A stretch of 64,000 nt of DNA, taken from positions 18,083 to 82,082 of the forward strand of contig DASRDU010000067.1 of NCBI GenBank assembly GCA_035652435.1. Direction: 5' to 3'. The position numbers and the translations under genes were made by a program. The notes beneath the pieces were generated by a model. It saw nothing but the letters and a program-made list of their open reading frames with translations. It was not told where the DNA came from and ran no database searches. Shown piece after piece: positions 42,901-51,383 of the stretch (position 1 is its first letter; every line of letters starts with the position of its first letter). Source of the stretch: DASRDU01 sp035652435 (lineage in GTDB: Bacteria; Acidobacteriota; Blastocatellia; RBC074).

Positions 42901-45753
42901 GCGACGGAACTTGCGCGCCAGCGCGACAAGATCGTGGCGGCCCTGGCCGGGCTCGATGCCGACGTGATCGGGCTGATTGAACTGGAGAAAGGGACGCAGG
43001 CCAATCCGAATGCGGCGGTTAATGACATAGTGACTGCGCTCAATGCGCTCGGAACCGCGGGCACCTACAACTTCATTCCCACTCCCGCGGCGGTTTACGA
43101 TCCGATAAACCCGGTCGGCACCGATCAGGATATAAAATCGGGAATCATCTACCGCACTTCCACTGTGACCCAATCGGGCAGCGTGCTGACCGACACGGCG
43201 GCCCCGACCGGCACATACAGCCGCGCGCCTATCGCGCAGACTTTTCAGTCAATCGCCAACGGCGGGAAATTCACGGTGGTGGTCAACCACCTCAGGTCGA
43301 AAGGCTGCGAGGGCTCAAGTGGCGCGGACGCGGATCAGGGCGACGGGCAATCCTGCTTCAACGCGCGGCGGCGCAATCAGGCGCAGGCGCTCGTGAGCTT
43401 TATCAACAACACGCTCGTGCCGCTTGACCCTGATGTCATCGCGGTCGGCGATTTCAACTCCTACGCGCAGGAAGACCCGATTGACGCGCTCCGCGCCGCC
43501 GGGCTCGCGGATCTGATCCCGAGCGACACGCAGTACTCATTCAACTTCAACGGCGAACTCGGCAGGCTCGACCATGCGTTTGCGACGGCCAGCCTCAACG
43601 CTCAGGTGACGGGCGCCACGATCTGGCACATCAATGCGGATGAACCGGTGGTCTTTGATTACAACAAGGAGAACAAGCCGGACGACCGCTACGCGGCGAC
43701 GCCTTACCATTCGTCGGATCACAACCCGCTCGTCATCGGCCTCAACCTGACCACGCCTGTGCTGACCATCAACAGTGTCTCGCAACCCGAAGGCAACGGC
43801 CCGACTTCGAGTCTGACTTTCACCGTCACACTCTCACAGTCTCCAGATTCGGATGTCACTATGAGTTACGCGACCGCCGACGGCAGCGCGACGACCGCGG
43901 GCAATGACTACACCGCGCAGAGCGGGATGCTCACCTTCGCCGCCCGGACGACGACATTGACTCAAACGATCACCGTCGTAGTCAACCCCGACTGCGTGAT
44001 CGAACCAGACGAAAATTTCACTGTCACATTGTCAAATCCGGTGAATGCGGCTCTCGACATGAGTCAGTCCGTCGGCACGGGGACGCTCACCAATGATGAC
44101 GCGGCGGGGGCGATCCAGATCGAGATGGCGAGCTACAGCGTCACCGAGGGCGGGACGGCGACGATCAAAATCATCCGCAGCGGCGGCAACGCCGAAGTCA
44201 GCGCGGATTACAAGATCACCGGCCTGACGGCGCTTGAGGGTGCGGATTACACCGCGGCGGCTTACACCGGGACGGTCAGTTTCGGCTGCAACGAGACGAT
44301 GAAGCAGATCACCATTCAGACCGTGGATGACAACATTGATGAGCCGAATGAAACGGTCGGGATCGCGCTCAGCAAACCGACCGGCGGCGCGGCACTCGGC
44401 AATCCGGCAGAGGCGACGCTGACGATCACTGACAATGACCCCGAGCCGACCGTCTCCATCAACGACGCGACGACCACCGAAGGCGACTCCGGCACGAAGC
44501 CGCTGACCTTCGACGTCATGCTGTCCAACCCGAGCAGCCAGACGATCACTTTCAGCTTCGCCACGGCCAACGGCACCGCCATGGCGGGCAGTGATTACAT
44601 CGCGGCCGGCGGCCCGCTCGTCTTCGCGCCCGGCGAAACCAGCAAACAGATCACTGTCACCATCATCGGGGACATGATCCCTGAAGGCACGGAAACCTTC
44701 TTCGTAGAGATCAATCAGGCCCCGGCGCAGCAGGCCGTTTCGGGTATCTCCGCCGGTGAAGGCGCCGCGGAAGCGCCTTCAGCCGTCACGCCGCTCGCTC
44801 GCGGCACCGGCACGATCACTGACGACGACGGCGGCATCAATGCGCCCGGCCTGTTCGACCCGGCGGGTTCCGAGGCCACTGATCAGAAGCCCGGTTCAGT
44901 GCTGATCTTTCCGGTTTACACTTCGAGCCTGAGCAATCCGGCGGCTGAAAACACGCGCCTCAGCCTGACCAATATCAGCCCCGACAGGAATGCTTTCGTC
45001 CATCTGTTTTTCGTTGACGGCAGCAGCTGCACGGTCGCGGATTCCTTCGTCTGCCTGACCGCGAATCAGACGATGATGATCAATGCCGCCGACGTTGACC
45101 CGGGAGTAATGGGCTACGTCGTTGCTGTTGCGGTGGACTCAGGCGGCTGCCCGGCGAACTTCAATTTCCTGATCGGCGATGAATACGTGAAGTTCCAGTC
45201 CGGCCACGCGGCTAACCTGGGCGCCGAGGCGTTCGCCGCGCTCGCGGGCACGGCCCCGGCCTGCACGGCGAGCGCGACGACGGCAGAGATAGCCTTTGAC
45301 GGAATCCGTTATAACCGTGCGCCGCGCGTGCTGGCGGTGGACGCCGTCCAGTCGCAGGCCGACGGCAATTCGACGATGCTCATCCTCGACAGCATTGCAG
45401 GCGATCTGAGTTCGTCGGCAGGCCAGATTGGTTCGCTCTTCGGCCTGCTCTTCGACGATCAGGAAAATCCCTACAGCTTCACCTTCGCCGCCGGCTGTCA
45501 GCTGAAGCAGGTCTTCTCGGTCAGTTTCCCGCGCACGACGCCGCGCTTGAGTCAGGTGATTCCGGCGGGCGGCACGGGCTGGATGAAATTGTGGGCGACA
45601 GAAGACCGGGCATTGCTGGGCGCGGTAATCAATCACCACCCCGGCGCGGCCGGCAACCCGGGCGCCTTCAACCAGGGCCACAATCTCCACAAGCTGACTC
45701 TCACAGCGGCAGCGAAATTCACCATCCCCGTCGTTCCGCCAAATTGCAGGTAG
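39928..45753 (+). CDS. Giant secreted nuclease with tandem repeats, EEP domain and Calx-beta domains
   Basis: 1941 aa. A signal-anchor lies at about 33-55. The N-terminal beta-domain (60-278) is shared with the split neighbour. Four tandem ~106-aa repeats occupy residues 279-697 (each opening near PTCP or PNCP and closing in WSN.DSP..QTA.C.V). An OB-fold-like region (about 700-960, VVGDFQGAGKLSGFFVEE) and an endonuclease/exonuclease/phosphatase domain follow (about 967-1275: RVASFNIENYF, GLIELEKG, AVGDFNSYAQ, SDHNPLV, with Glu, Asp, Asn and His active-site residues). Three Calx-beta domains and the shared C-terminal module complete it. The OB plus EEP order matches extracellular DNases of the ExeM/NucH type. 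Likely role: surface DNase for nutrient DNA or biofilm turnover. Confidence 0.85.
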   Translation: MPLSSYQFRNLFRSRSAGASPQAGSSPRPSRKKWFAFLIGFFILSLIIALFPGWLRSSSALTNNGIITTFGSAIQEDFNTLSASGTGNAWVDNTTIAGWYSTRTTYNADAGSSTTGSLYSYGSAAVPADRALGSVASGTTGTIYYAVKLTNSTGSAINSLVVKYTGEQWRNGGNTSAQTLSFQYQIQNPGTITGANTPTTGWSNFTTLDFTSPITGATAAALDGNAAANRTLKEATLPVTINNGQEVWLRWVDINDTGNDHGLAIDDLSVRAYATNQPVVPTCPASLTANTGMATSGAVSATDADGKVTGATITSITPSDPGTISLSGFTPASTIGGTATASLDVGAGTPAGTYTVNLQWSNNDSPAAQTAACAVTVMVNNPPLVPSCPSPLNLLAGTAGSVNVSATDSNGVVTSAMITGITPSNPGTITLDNFVPAGAAGGTATATLNVGSATPVGNYAVMITWANNDSPTPQTASCTVNVNVSTNAPVTPTCPGTLTTIFGIATSGSVSASDSDGVVTSAMITGITPSNPGTITLDGFTPAGAVGGTATATLNVGSSTPVGNYAVTIKWSNNDSPTPQTGSCTVNVTVNTNAAVMPNCPASLNTFAGEAGSAGVSATDSDGKVTSATINGITPSDPGTITLSGFTPAGSVGGTATATLNVGATTPAGTYAVTIRWSNDDSPTPQTADCTVSVKVTPITLIHSIQGANETPAMTGAVTIRGIVVGDFQGAGKLSGFFVEEEQSDWDADPNTSEGIFIFDPSTLANVSVGDQVTVSGTISNFGGPPGLTELSSVTSVVVNSTGNPLPPAQSVTLPLPTSPAADLEKYEGMLVTFSTLYVADNGDLGRFGELTLAASRLFIPTNSIDPNDNPASGTSVTGNSNVAAVTAQQTTNNNSRIILNDGSTGSNPNPIPFIGAGTNATVRLGDSVTGLTGVMDFAFGSYRIEPTAVPAFNALNPRPAAPDPVGGTLRVASFNIENYFVTTGSRGASNATELARQRDKIVAALAGLDADVIGLIELEKGTQANPNAAVNDIVTALNALGTAGTYNFIPTPAAVYDPINPVGTDQDIKSGIIYRTSTVTQSGSVLTDTAAPTGTYSRAPIAQTFQSIANGGKFTVVVNHLRSKGCEGSSGADADQGDGQSCFNARRRNQAQALVSFINNTLVPLDPDVIAVGDFNSYAQEDPIDALRAAGLADLIPSDTQYSFNFNGELGRLDHAFATASLNAQVTGATIWHINADEPVVFDYNKENKPDDRYAATPYHSSDHNPLVIGLNLTTPVLTINSVSQPEGNGPTSSLTFTVTLSQSPDSDVTMSYATADGSATTAGNDYTAQSGMLTFAARTTTLTQTITVVVNPDCVIEPDENFTVTLSNPVNAALDMSQSVGTGTLTNDDAAGAIQIEMASYSVTEGGTATIKIIRSGGNAEVSADYKITGLTALEGADYTAAAYTGTVSFGCNETMKQITIQTVDDNIDEPNETVGIALSKPTGGAALGNPAEATLTITDNDPEPTVSINDATTTEGDSGTKPLTFDVMLSNPSSQTITFSFATANGTAMAGSDYIAAGGPLVFAPGETSKQITVTIIGDMIPEGTETFFVEINQAPAQQAVSGISAGEGAAEAPSAVTPLARGTGTITDDDGGINAPGLFDPAGSEATDQKPGSVLIFPVYTSSLSNPAAENTRLSLTNISPDRNAFVHLFFVDGSSCTVADSFVCLTANQTMMINAADVDPGVMGYVVAVAVDSGGCPANFNFLIGDEYVKFQSGHAANLGAEAFAALAGTAPACTASATTAEIAFDGIRYNRAPRVLAVDAVQSQADGNSTMLILDSIAGDLSSSAGQIGSLFGLLFDDQENPYSFTFAAGCQLKQVFSVSFPRTTPRLSQVIPAGGTGWMKLWATEDRALLGAVINHHPGAAGNPGAFNQGHNLHKLTLTAAAKFTIPVVPPNCR
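40762..42020 (+). repeat. Four tandem ~318-bp coding repeats
   Basis: Successive repeat starts lie at 40768, 41083, 41401 and 41719 (spacing 315, 318 and 318 bases). Repeats 2 and 3 share long identical stretches such as GTCACGAGTGCGATGATCAC-like and AACGTCGGGTCA words. These repeats can change copy number by recombination. Confidence 0.85.
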
Positions 45754-46113
45754 GGCCCGGCAGAGGACGCGGAACAGGTGAATCAGAGAAAGCGCGGGGT
45801 AAATCGGAGCGACTTCCCGAGGGGGAGTATTCCCGCCCGCACCCCGGGGACACTGCCGTGAAAATGAACCGGCCCTGGAATTGACAGACACAGCGTCCCG
45901 GCGTAAAGTGCAGGCCGTCTTCAGCATTAACAGACCACCGCGTCTTTTCGCATCACCACTGTATTCATCTTCTGGTTCTGATCATTCCGTAACATTTCTG
46001 GGCTTTTCTCACTTGTTCATGGAAGTGCATAAATCCGGCGACGACCAATCGCCCGACTATAACCCGGCCAGCGATGGCCCACTTCAGGCAGTAACCAGCA
46101 ATGGAGCCCCACG
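45754..46113. other. Intergenic region before the protease operon
   Basis: 360 bases. A good promoter sits at 45881-45909. A 78-codon frame overlapping the next start has no ribosome-binding site and is not supported. No terminator for the nuclease gene was recognised. Confidence 0.5.
45881..45909 (+). promoter_or_regulatory. Sigma-70-type promoter for the C11-CHAT operon
   Basis: TTGACA (45881-45886) and TAAAGT (45904-45909) are separated by 17 bases, leaving a leader of about 195 nt before 46114. Confidence 0.5.
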
Positions 46114-47634
46114 ATGAACAAAGCCACAGTCAGCAACACCCCGCAGAAGCCTGACGGGGGAAAAAGATGGAATGTCATGATCTACATGGCGGCGGACAAC
46201 AGTCTCAGCGAAGAGTGCGTCTTCTCACTCAAGGAGATGCAGCGGGTTGGTACCGGAGCCAATGTGGACGTGATCGCACAGTTTCATTCCAGCGCCATTG
46301 AAGAGTCGCCACGACGGAAATCGAGCGAAGCCGAGCTACAGCCATTCACCAGGCAATACCTCATCAGAAAGCTCAATCAGACAGCCACGCAAAAAGGAAC
46401 CAGGACCCGCACTCCCACGGGCGATATTGATGGCGATCTCCAGTTGATTGCACGCCCGGTCCATCAGCCTCCCCTTTATAAGACAGGTTCTCAAGCCACC
46501 AGCCGCGAGACGAGAGCCACAGCCGCTCAGGCAGCGCCGGGCCCGCTCAGCGCCTCCAATCCGGACGTGCTGAAGGACTTCATCCTGACGAGCATCGACA
46601 AAAACAAAGCGCAAAACGCCTGTAGCATGGTTATTCTGTCGGGGCATGGCAGCGGGGCTGTCGGAGAGTTTCTAAAGAGCAACAACCCGCCAGCATCGCT
46701 CGAACTCCACGATTTGCGGGAGGTCTTCCAGTTCGTCAGTCATGAGCTTAAGCGCAAAATAGATATTGTGCTGATGGACAGTTGCCTGATGAGCATGGCT
46801 GAGGTGGCCCACGAACTATCCGGCGCGGTGCGATTGCTGATTGGAGCCGAGGGGTTCGAGCTGAGTACGGGCTGGCCTTACCACCGGGTGCTGGAAACCC
46901 TGAATGCAGCAGGTAAGTCAGATCCTAAAACACTCGCTCGCATGCTCGTGAGCAAGTATGTACAGTACTATTCGGACTATGACGTAGCAGGAGTTTCGGT
47001 GGATCAGGCCGTCTGCGATTTAACGCACAGCCCGGCTCTTAAGCGCGCCGTCAGGAAGCTGGCCGTGGCGCTGAGAAGGGGCATCCGGAACAAGGCTGTT
47101 CTCAACGCCGTCCTGCTGGCACACTGGAGGGCACAGTCATACAATGCCGACCAGTACGTCGATCTCTGGGATTTCTGCAACCAGCTGAGCCAGCACAGCT
47201 CGGATAAAAACATCAGGGAAGCGTGCAACTCTGTCAAAGCGGTGATTGCTGGCGATAAGGAGACTCCCCCGCTCGTGCTGCAATCATGTTATAGCGGAGC
47301 TGCTTTTCAGCATTCACATGGAGTGTCAATCTACTTCCCCTGGGCGACAGACACGCCAGAGGCCAAACAGTTCAAAGACCTCCAGAAGTACAATGAACTC
47401 AGTTTTTCCACAGCGACGACATGGGGAGACTTCCTTGAGCAGTACCTGGACAAAAGCCGAGGCGAGATTCGCAATGATGGTCACCACCCTGTTAATGAAT
47501 CCCGCTGCTTCATCCCGACGGATGAGACGAGAATCGGTCTGCGCACCAACGATCCGCTCTCCAAAGGGGGCAGTGGCAGAGCGGCGAAGGTAAAGAATCC
47601 GCCCGTCAAGTTCTTCAGAGAAGTTTGTGAATGA
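46114..47634 (+). CDS. Clostripain-family (C11) cysteine protease
   Basis: 506 aa, clan CD caspase-like fold. WNVMIYMAADNSLSE opens the domain at residue 19. Catalytic His178 lies in ILSGHGSGA and catalytic Cys224 in VLMDSCLMSM, followed by LLIGAEGFELSTGWPY. C11 enzymes cleave after Arg/Lys and often self-process. Residues 95-145 form an Arg-rich linker (TRTRT, SRETRATA) that is a candidate self-cleavage site. No signal peptide is seen, so it is likely cytoplasmic. GGAG precedes the ATG. Its stop overlaps the start of the TPR-CHAT gene by 4 nt (ATGA), so both proteases are translated together. The gene is less GC-rich than its neighbours. Confidence 0.88.
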   Translation: MNKATVSNTPQKPDGGKRWNVMIYMAADNSLSEECVFSLKEMQRVGTGANVDVIAQFHSSAIEESPRRKSSEAELQPFTRQYLIRKLNQTATQKGTRTRTPTGDIDGDLQLIARPVHQPPLYKTGSQATSRETRATAAQAAPGPLSASNPDVLKDFILTSIDKNKAQNACSMVILSGHGSGAVGEFLKSNNPPASLELHDLREVFQFVSHELKRKIDIVLMDSCLMSMAEVAHELSGAVRLLIGAEGFELSTGWPYHRVLETLNAAGKSDPKTLARMLVSKYVQYYSDYDVAGVSVDQAVCDLTHSPALKRAVRKLAVALRRGIRNKAVLNAVLLAHWRAQSYNADQYVDLWDFCNQLSQHSSDKNIREACNSVKAVIAGDKETPPLVLQSCYSGAAFQHSHGVSIYFPWATDTPEAKQFKDLQKYNELSFSTATTWGDFLEQYLDKSRGEIRNDGHHPVNESRCFIPTDETRIGLRTNDPLSKGGSGRAAKVKNPPVKFFREVCE

Positions 47635-50600
47635 TGAAACGGCGGCTGATGGCGTCTCTGATATACACATCCGCGAAGGGAGTCAAGGCACCGCCCGGCG
47701 AGGTGCCCACTCCCGTCGCGCGGTCAATGCTGGCGCGGGGCTTCCGCGCCGCAGCTTTCTGTATCAGCGTACTCCTGCTTCAGGTAATGTTCCCACCTCC
47801 ATCCCGCTGTCAGCCCGTTGGCAGTACACAGGAATCGGAGCCGCGGCCACTCATCCCAAATCAGCCGGCCCAACGCGAACTCGCCCCGGGCGAAAGTCAT
47901 AACTATCGCATCGCTCTCCAGGCTGGCCAGTACCTGCGTGTTGACGTCGAACCCGCGGGGATTATCGGCGTGACTCTGCTCTCTCCGCAGGGCCAGAAGC
48001 TCCGGGAACTCTCTTGTCGCCACGGCCTGACACCAGTGTCATTGATCGCTGCGGCCTCAGGCGCTTACCAGTTCGTGGTGCATTCGCCGGATAAAGAAGC
48101 CGCGCCCGGAACCTATCGCCTGAGCGTCGGGGAAGTCCGACAGGCCACCTCGCTGGACAAGAGCAGGATCGCCGCGGAAGTCGCATTCGCCGAAGGCGGG
48201 CTGCTGCGCGAAACCTGGGAAGAGCAGGCCTGCCGGGAAGCCATCAGGAAATATCAGGCGGCCCTGGCAGCCTGGCAGAAGGCAGGCGAGCAGCAGCAGG
48301 CCGTAATCGCGTTGCACACCATCGGAGAGGTCTACTATTCATTAAGCGAACTGAAAACAGCGCTCAAATATTACGAACTCGCCCTCTCACAGAACTCGGG
48401 AAGCAACAATGCGCGCAGCAGGAGCGATACGCTCAATGAGATGAGCAGTGTCTGCCTTTATCTGGGCCAGCATCAGCGAGCGATGGAGTGCGCGAACAAG
48501 GCTCTGGAACTGAGCCGTGAGGCCGGCTATCGGTCAGGAGAAGTGCTGGCGCTCAACAACCTGGGCGAGTACCACTTCTGGCTTGGCGAAAAGCGGCAAT
48601 CGCTCGGCTTTTACGACCAGGCGCTCGCGCTCTGCCCGACGCTCAATGATCGCCGCCTGCTGGCGCACACATTGATGAACTTCGGCTACACGCACTCGGA
48701 TCTGGGTAATACCGGGGAAGCCTTCGATTATTATGCTCGCGCGCTCAAGCTCTGGCGCGCCGTGGGTCATCGGCGCGGCGAAGCCCTGGCGCTCACCGCG
48801 ACGGGCCAGCTCTATTCCCACATCGGCGAGAAGCAGGAGGCGCTCAATTTCTATGCTCAGGCTGCCGGTCTCTTCAATCGCATAGGCGACCGGCTGTGGG
48901 AAGCAGTGAACTTCAACAGCGCGGCGTATGCTTACCTGGGCCTCGGCGAATTGCAGCGGGCGCTCGGCAATTACGACCGCGCGCGGCGGCTGTGGCAGGC
49001 AGTGAGTTATGACCAGGGCGTGGTGCAATCGCTCGTGCAGATCGGCGAGGTCCACTACGCTCTCGGCAATCACCGGAGAGCGCTTGATTATTATCAACAG
49101 GCGCTGCCGACGCTTCGCACCCTCAGGTTGCAACGGGCGGAGTCGTACACACTCAACTACATCGGGCGGAGTTATGCAGCGCTGGGGGATCGACAGAAAT
49201 CGCTCGCGTACTATCAGGAGGCGCTGTCACTTTACCGGCTCGGCGGAAACCGTCAGGGGGAAGCATATCTGATTAATGACATCGGTAATGTTTATCGCGC
49301 ACTGAATAAGCAGGAGCGTGCGCTTGAATACTACAAGCAGGCCCTTGCCCTCAATCAGACGGTCGGCGACCACTTCGGCGAATCTCAGACACACTATCAT
49401 CTCGCGGCTGTCGAGCATGACTCCGGCAATCTGCCGTCGGCCCGTGCAGAGATCGAAGCCGCAATCAAAATCATCGAGTCATTGCGCTCCAAAGTCATCA
49501 GCCAGGAGTTGCGGACCTCTTACTTCGCTTCCATTCACCAGCACTATCAACTTTATCTGGACATCCTGATGCATCTGCATCAGCAGCACCCGGCACAAGG
49601 GTTCGAAGCGCTGGCGCTGGCAGTCAGCGAGCGGGCGCGGGCAAGAAGTCTGCTGGAATTGCTGGCGGAAGCTCGCGCCGACATTCGTCAGGGCGTCGAG
49701 CCGGATCTGCTGGAGCGCGAGCGCACGCTGGGTCGGGCGCTCGACGGTAAGGCGGGACGGCTCGCGCGACTACTCGGCGGCCAGCATCAGGATGCCGAGT
49801 TGGCGGCGGCGACACAGGAGGCAGGCGAACTGACGGCGCAATACAATGATCTGCAGGCGCAGATCCGCGCGCGCAGCCCGCGCTACGCGGCGCTGACGCA
49901 GCCGCAGCCGCTCAGCCTCACAGAGATTCAGCAACAGGTACTTGACGCCGACACGCTGATGCTCGAATACGCGCTCGGCGATGAGCGCAGCCACCTCTGG
50001 GCCGTGACGCCGGACTCGATTGCGAGCTTTGAACTACCCAAACGTGCTGAGATCGAAGCGGCTGCGCGCCGCGTCTACGACCTGCTGACGGCCCCCAATC
50101 AGCACAAGCCGCTGGAGACCCCTCAGCAGCGCCTCGCGCGGATCAGCCGGGCCGAGAGTGAATACGTGCCGGCGGCAACGGCTCTGAGCCGGATGATACT
50201 GGGGCCGGTGGCCGCGCAGCTCGGGAACAAACGCCTGCTCGTCGTCAGCGAAGGCACGCTGCAATACGTTCCGTTCGGCGCGCTGCCAGTGCCGGCGTCA
50301 GGGGGACAGGGAGAGGGGGGGACGGGGGGACGGGGAGACAGGGCGAGAAGAACCTTTTCTTCCCCTCTCCCCCTCTCCCCCTCTCCCCCTCTCCCCGTCG
50401 CCTTCACTCCACTCGTCGTCGAACACGAAATCGTCAGTCTGCCGTCGGCTTCAACGCTCGGGGTGCTGCGGCGCGAGCTGGCCGGGCGCAAACCGGCGCC
50501 AAAAGCGGTCGCGGTGCTGGCCGACCCGGTCTTTGACGCCGCTGATGAGCGCGTCCGTGCCGGGGCCGGGCAGACACTGGCTATGGCCCGGGGCGCGGGA

Positions 50601-51293
50601 ACGACGAGAAGAGGCGCGACGCCCAGGGCCGCGTCGAAAACCTCTCCTGCTGCCATCACGACCGACCTCGAACGCGCGATCAGGTCGGTGAGAATCAGTC
50701 GTCATCGCGGCGCCGTCTCGCGGCTGCCTTTCTCGCGGCAGGAGGCTGATGCGATCCTCGAAGCCGCACCGCCAGACGCGGCGATGAAGGCCGTTGATTT
50801 TCAGGCCAGCTATGAGACCGCCACCAGCGCCGAACTCGCCCAATACCGCATCATCCACTTCGCCACGCATGGCCTGCTCAATACCGAGCAGCCGTACTTG
50901 TCCGGCGTCCTGCTCTCGCTCGTTGACGAACGGGGCCGGCCTAAACAGGGCTTCCTGCAATTGCACGAAATCTACAACCTCAGGCTGCCCGCCGAACTGG
51001 TGGTGCTGAGCGCCTGCCAGACGGGCCTCGGCAAAGATATCAGCGGCGAGGGGCTCGTGGGACTCGTGCGCGGCTTTATGTATGCCGGAGCCGCGCGCGT
51101 GGTGGCCAGCCTGTGGAAGGTGGATGACCTGGCGACCGCCGAGCTGATGAAGCGATTCTACCGGGAAATGCTGGGCAAAGGGCTCGCGCCGGCGGCGGCG
51201 CTGCGCGCGGCGCAGGTCGGGATGTGGCGGCAGCCATCCCGGCGCTCACCTTATTACTGGGCCGCTTTCGAACTTCAGGGCGAATGGAAGTAA
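47631..51293 (+). CDS. TPR-CHAT protease, secreted
   Basis: 1220 aa. A hydrophobic export segment lies at about 38-58; if translation starts at the internal ATG at 47727 it becomes a canonical signal peptide. A beta-domain spans about 75-175 (ESHNYRIALQAGQYLRVDVE). About eleven TPRs span 180-620 (for example ALNNLGEYHFWLGEKRQSLGFY and AYLINDIGNVYRALNKQERAL). A helical linker leads to the C-terminal CHAT domain with the His1080 (HFATHG) and Cys1129 (LSACQTG) dyad. An unusual ~36-residue Gly/Pro-rich insert lies at about 888-924. CHAT proteases are caspase-like and act in TPR-sensed cascades. It is coupled to a C11 protease and followed by a sigma/anti-sigma pair. Confidence 0.88.
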   Translation: MMKRRLMASLIYTSAKGVKAPPGEVPTPVARSMLARGFRAAAFCISVLLLQVMFPPPSRCQPVGSTQESEPRPLIPNQPAQRELAPGESHNYRIALQAGQYLRVDVEPAGIIGVTLLSPQGQKLRELSCRHGLTPVSLIAAASGAYQFVVHSPDKEAAPGTYRLSVGEVRQATSLDKSRIAAEVAFAEGGLLRETWEEQACREAIRKYQAALAAWQKAGEQQQAVIALHTIGEVYYSLSELKTALKYYELALSQNSGSNNARSRSDTLNEMSSVCLYLGQHQRAMECANKALELSREAGYRSGEVLALNNLGEYHFWLGEKRQSLGFYDQALALCPTLNDRRLLAHTLMNFGYTHSDLGNTGEAFDYYARALKLWRAVGHRRGEALALTATGQLYSHIGEKQEALNFYAQAAGLFNRIGDRLWEAVNFNSAAYAYLGLGELQRALGNYDRARRLWQAVSYDQGVVQSLVQIGEVHYALGNHRRALDYYQQALPTLRTLRLQRAESYTLNYIGRSYAALGDRQKSLAYYQEALSLYRLGGNRQGEAYLINDIGNVYRALNKQERALEYYKQALALNQTVGDHFGESQTHYHLAAVEHDSGNLPSARAEIEAAIKIIESLRSKVISQELRTSYFASIHQHYQLYLDILMHLHQQHPAQGFEALALAVSERARARSLLELLAEARADIRQGVEPDLLERERTLGRALDGKAGRLARLLGGQHQDAELAAATQEAGELTAQYNDLQAQIRARSPRYAALTQPQPLSLTEIQQQVLDADTLMLEYALGDERSHLWAVTPDSIASFELPKRAEIEAAARRVYDLLTAPNQHKPLETPQQRLARISRAESEYVPAATALSRMILGPVAAQLGNKRLLVVSEGTLQYVPFGALPVPASGGQGEGGTGGRGDRARRTFSSPLPLSPSPPLPVAFTPLVVEHEIVSLPSASTLGVLRRELAGRKPAPKAVAVLADPVFDAADERVRAGAGQTLAMARGAGTTRRGATPRAASKTSPAAITTDLERAIRSVRISRHRGAVSRLPFSRQEADAILEAAPPDAAMKAVDFQASYETATSAELAQYRIIHFATHGLLNTEQPYLSGVLLSLVDERGRPKQGFLQLHEIYNLRLPAELVVLSACQTGLGKDISGEGLVGLVRGFMYAGAARVVASLWKVDDLATAELMKRFYREMLGKGLAPAAALRAAQVGMWRQPSRRSPYYWAAFELQGEWK
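50296..50400 (+). repeat. Polypurine/polypyrimidine low-complexity insert inside the CHAT gene
   Basis: A G/A-rich run (GGGGGACAGGGAGAGG-like) faces a run of repeated CCCCTCT units, able to form a long hairpin or triplex. It is in frame and adds about 36 residues just ahead of the conserved CHAT core. Composition differs sharply from the flanks, which suggests insertion of a small repeat. Confidence 0.75.
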
Positions 51294-51383
51294 GGCAACA
51301 GGGGCGGGGCAAAAACATCAACCTTTTCTTTTTTCCTTCCCCTCTTTACTTTTGCCCCCCGCCTTCTTACTTTTGCCCTGATC

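Noticed and set aside
45881..46117. 78-codon frame before the C11 gene
   Set aside because: No ribosome-binding site; it begins inside the promoter spacing and overlaps the C11 start.
50340..50400. Repeated CCCCTCT units as a possible CRISPR array
   Set aside because: Units are about 8 bases, directly abutting and in frame within a gene; no spacer structure.
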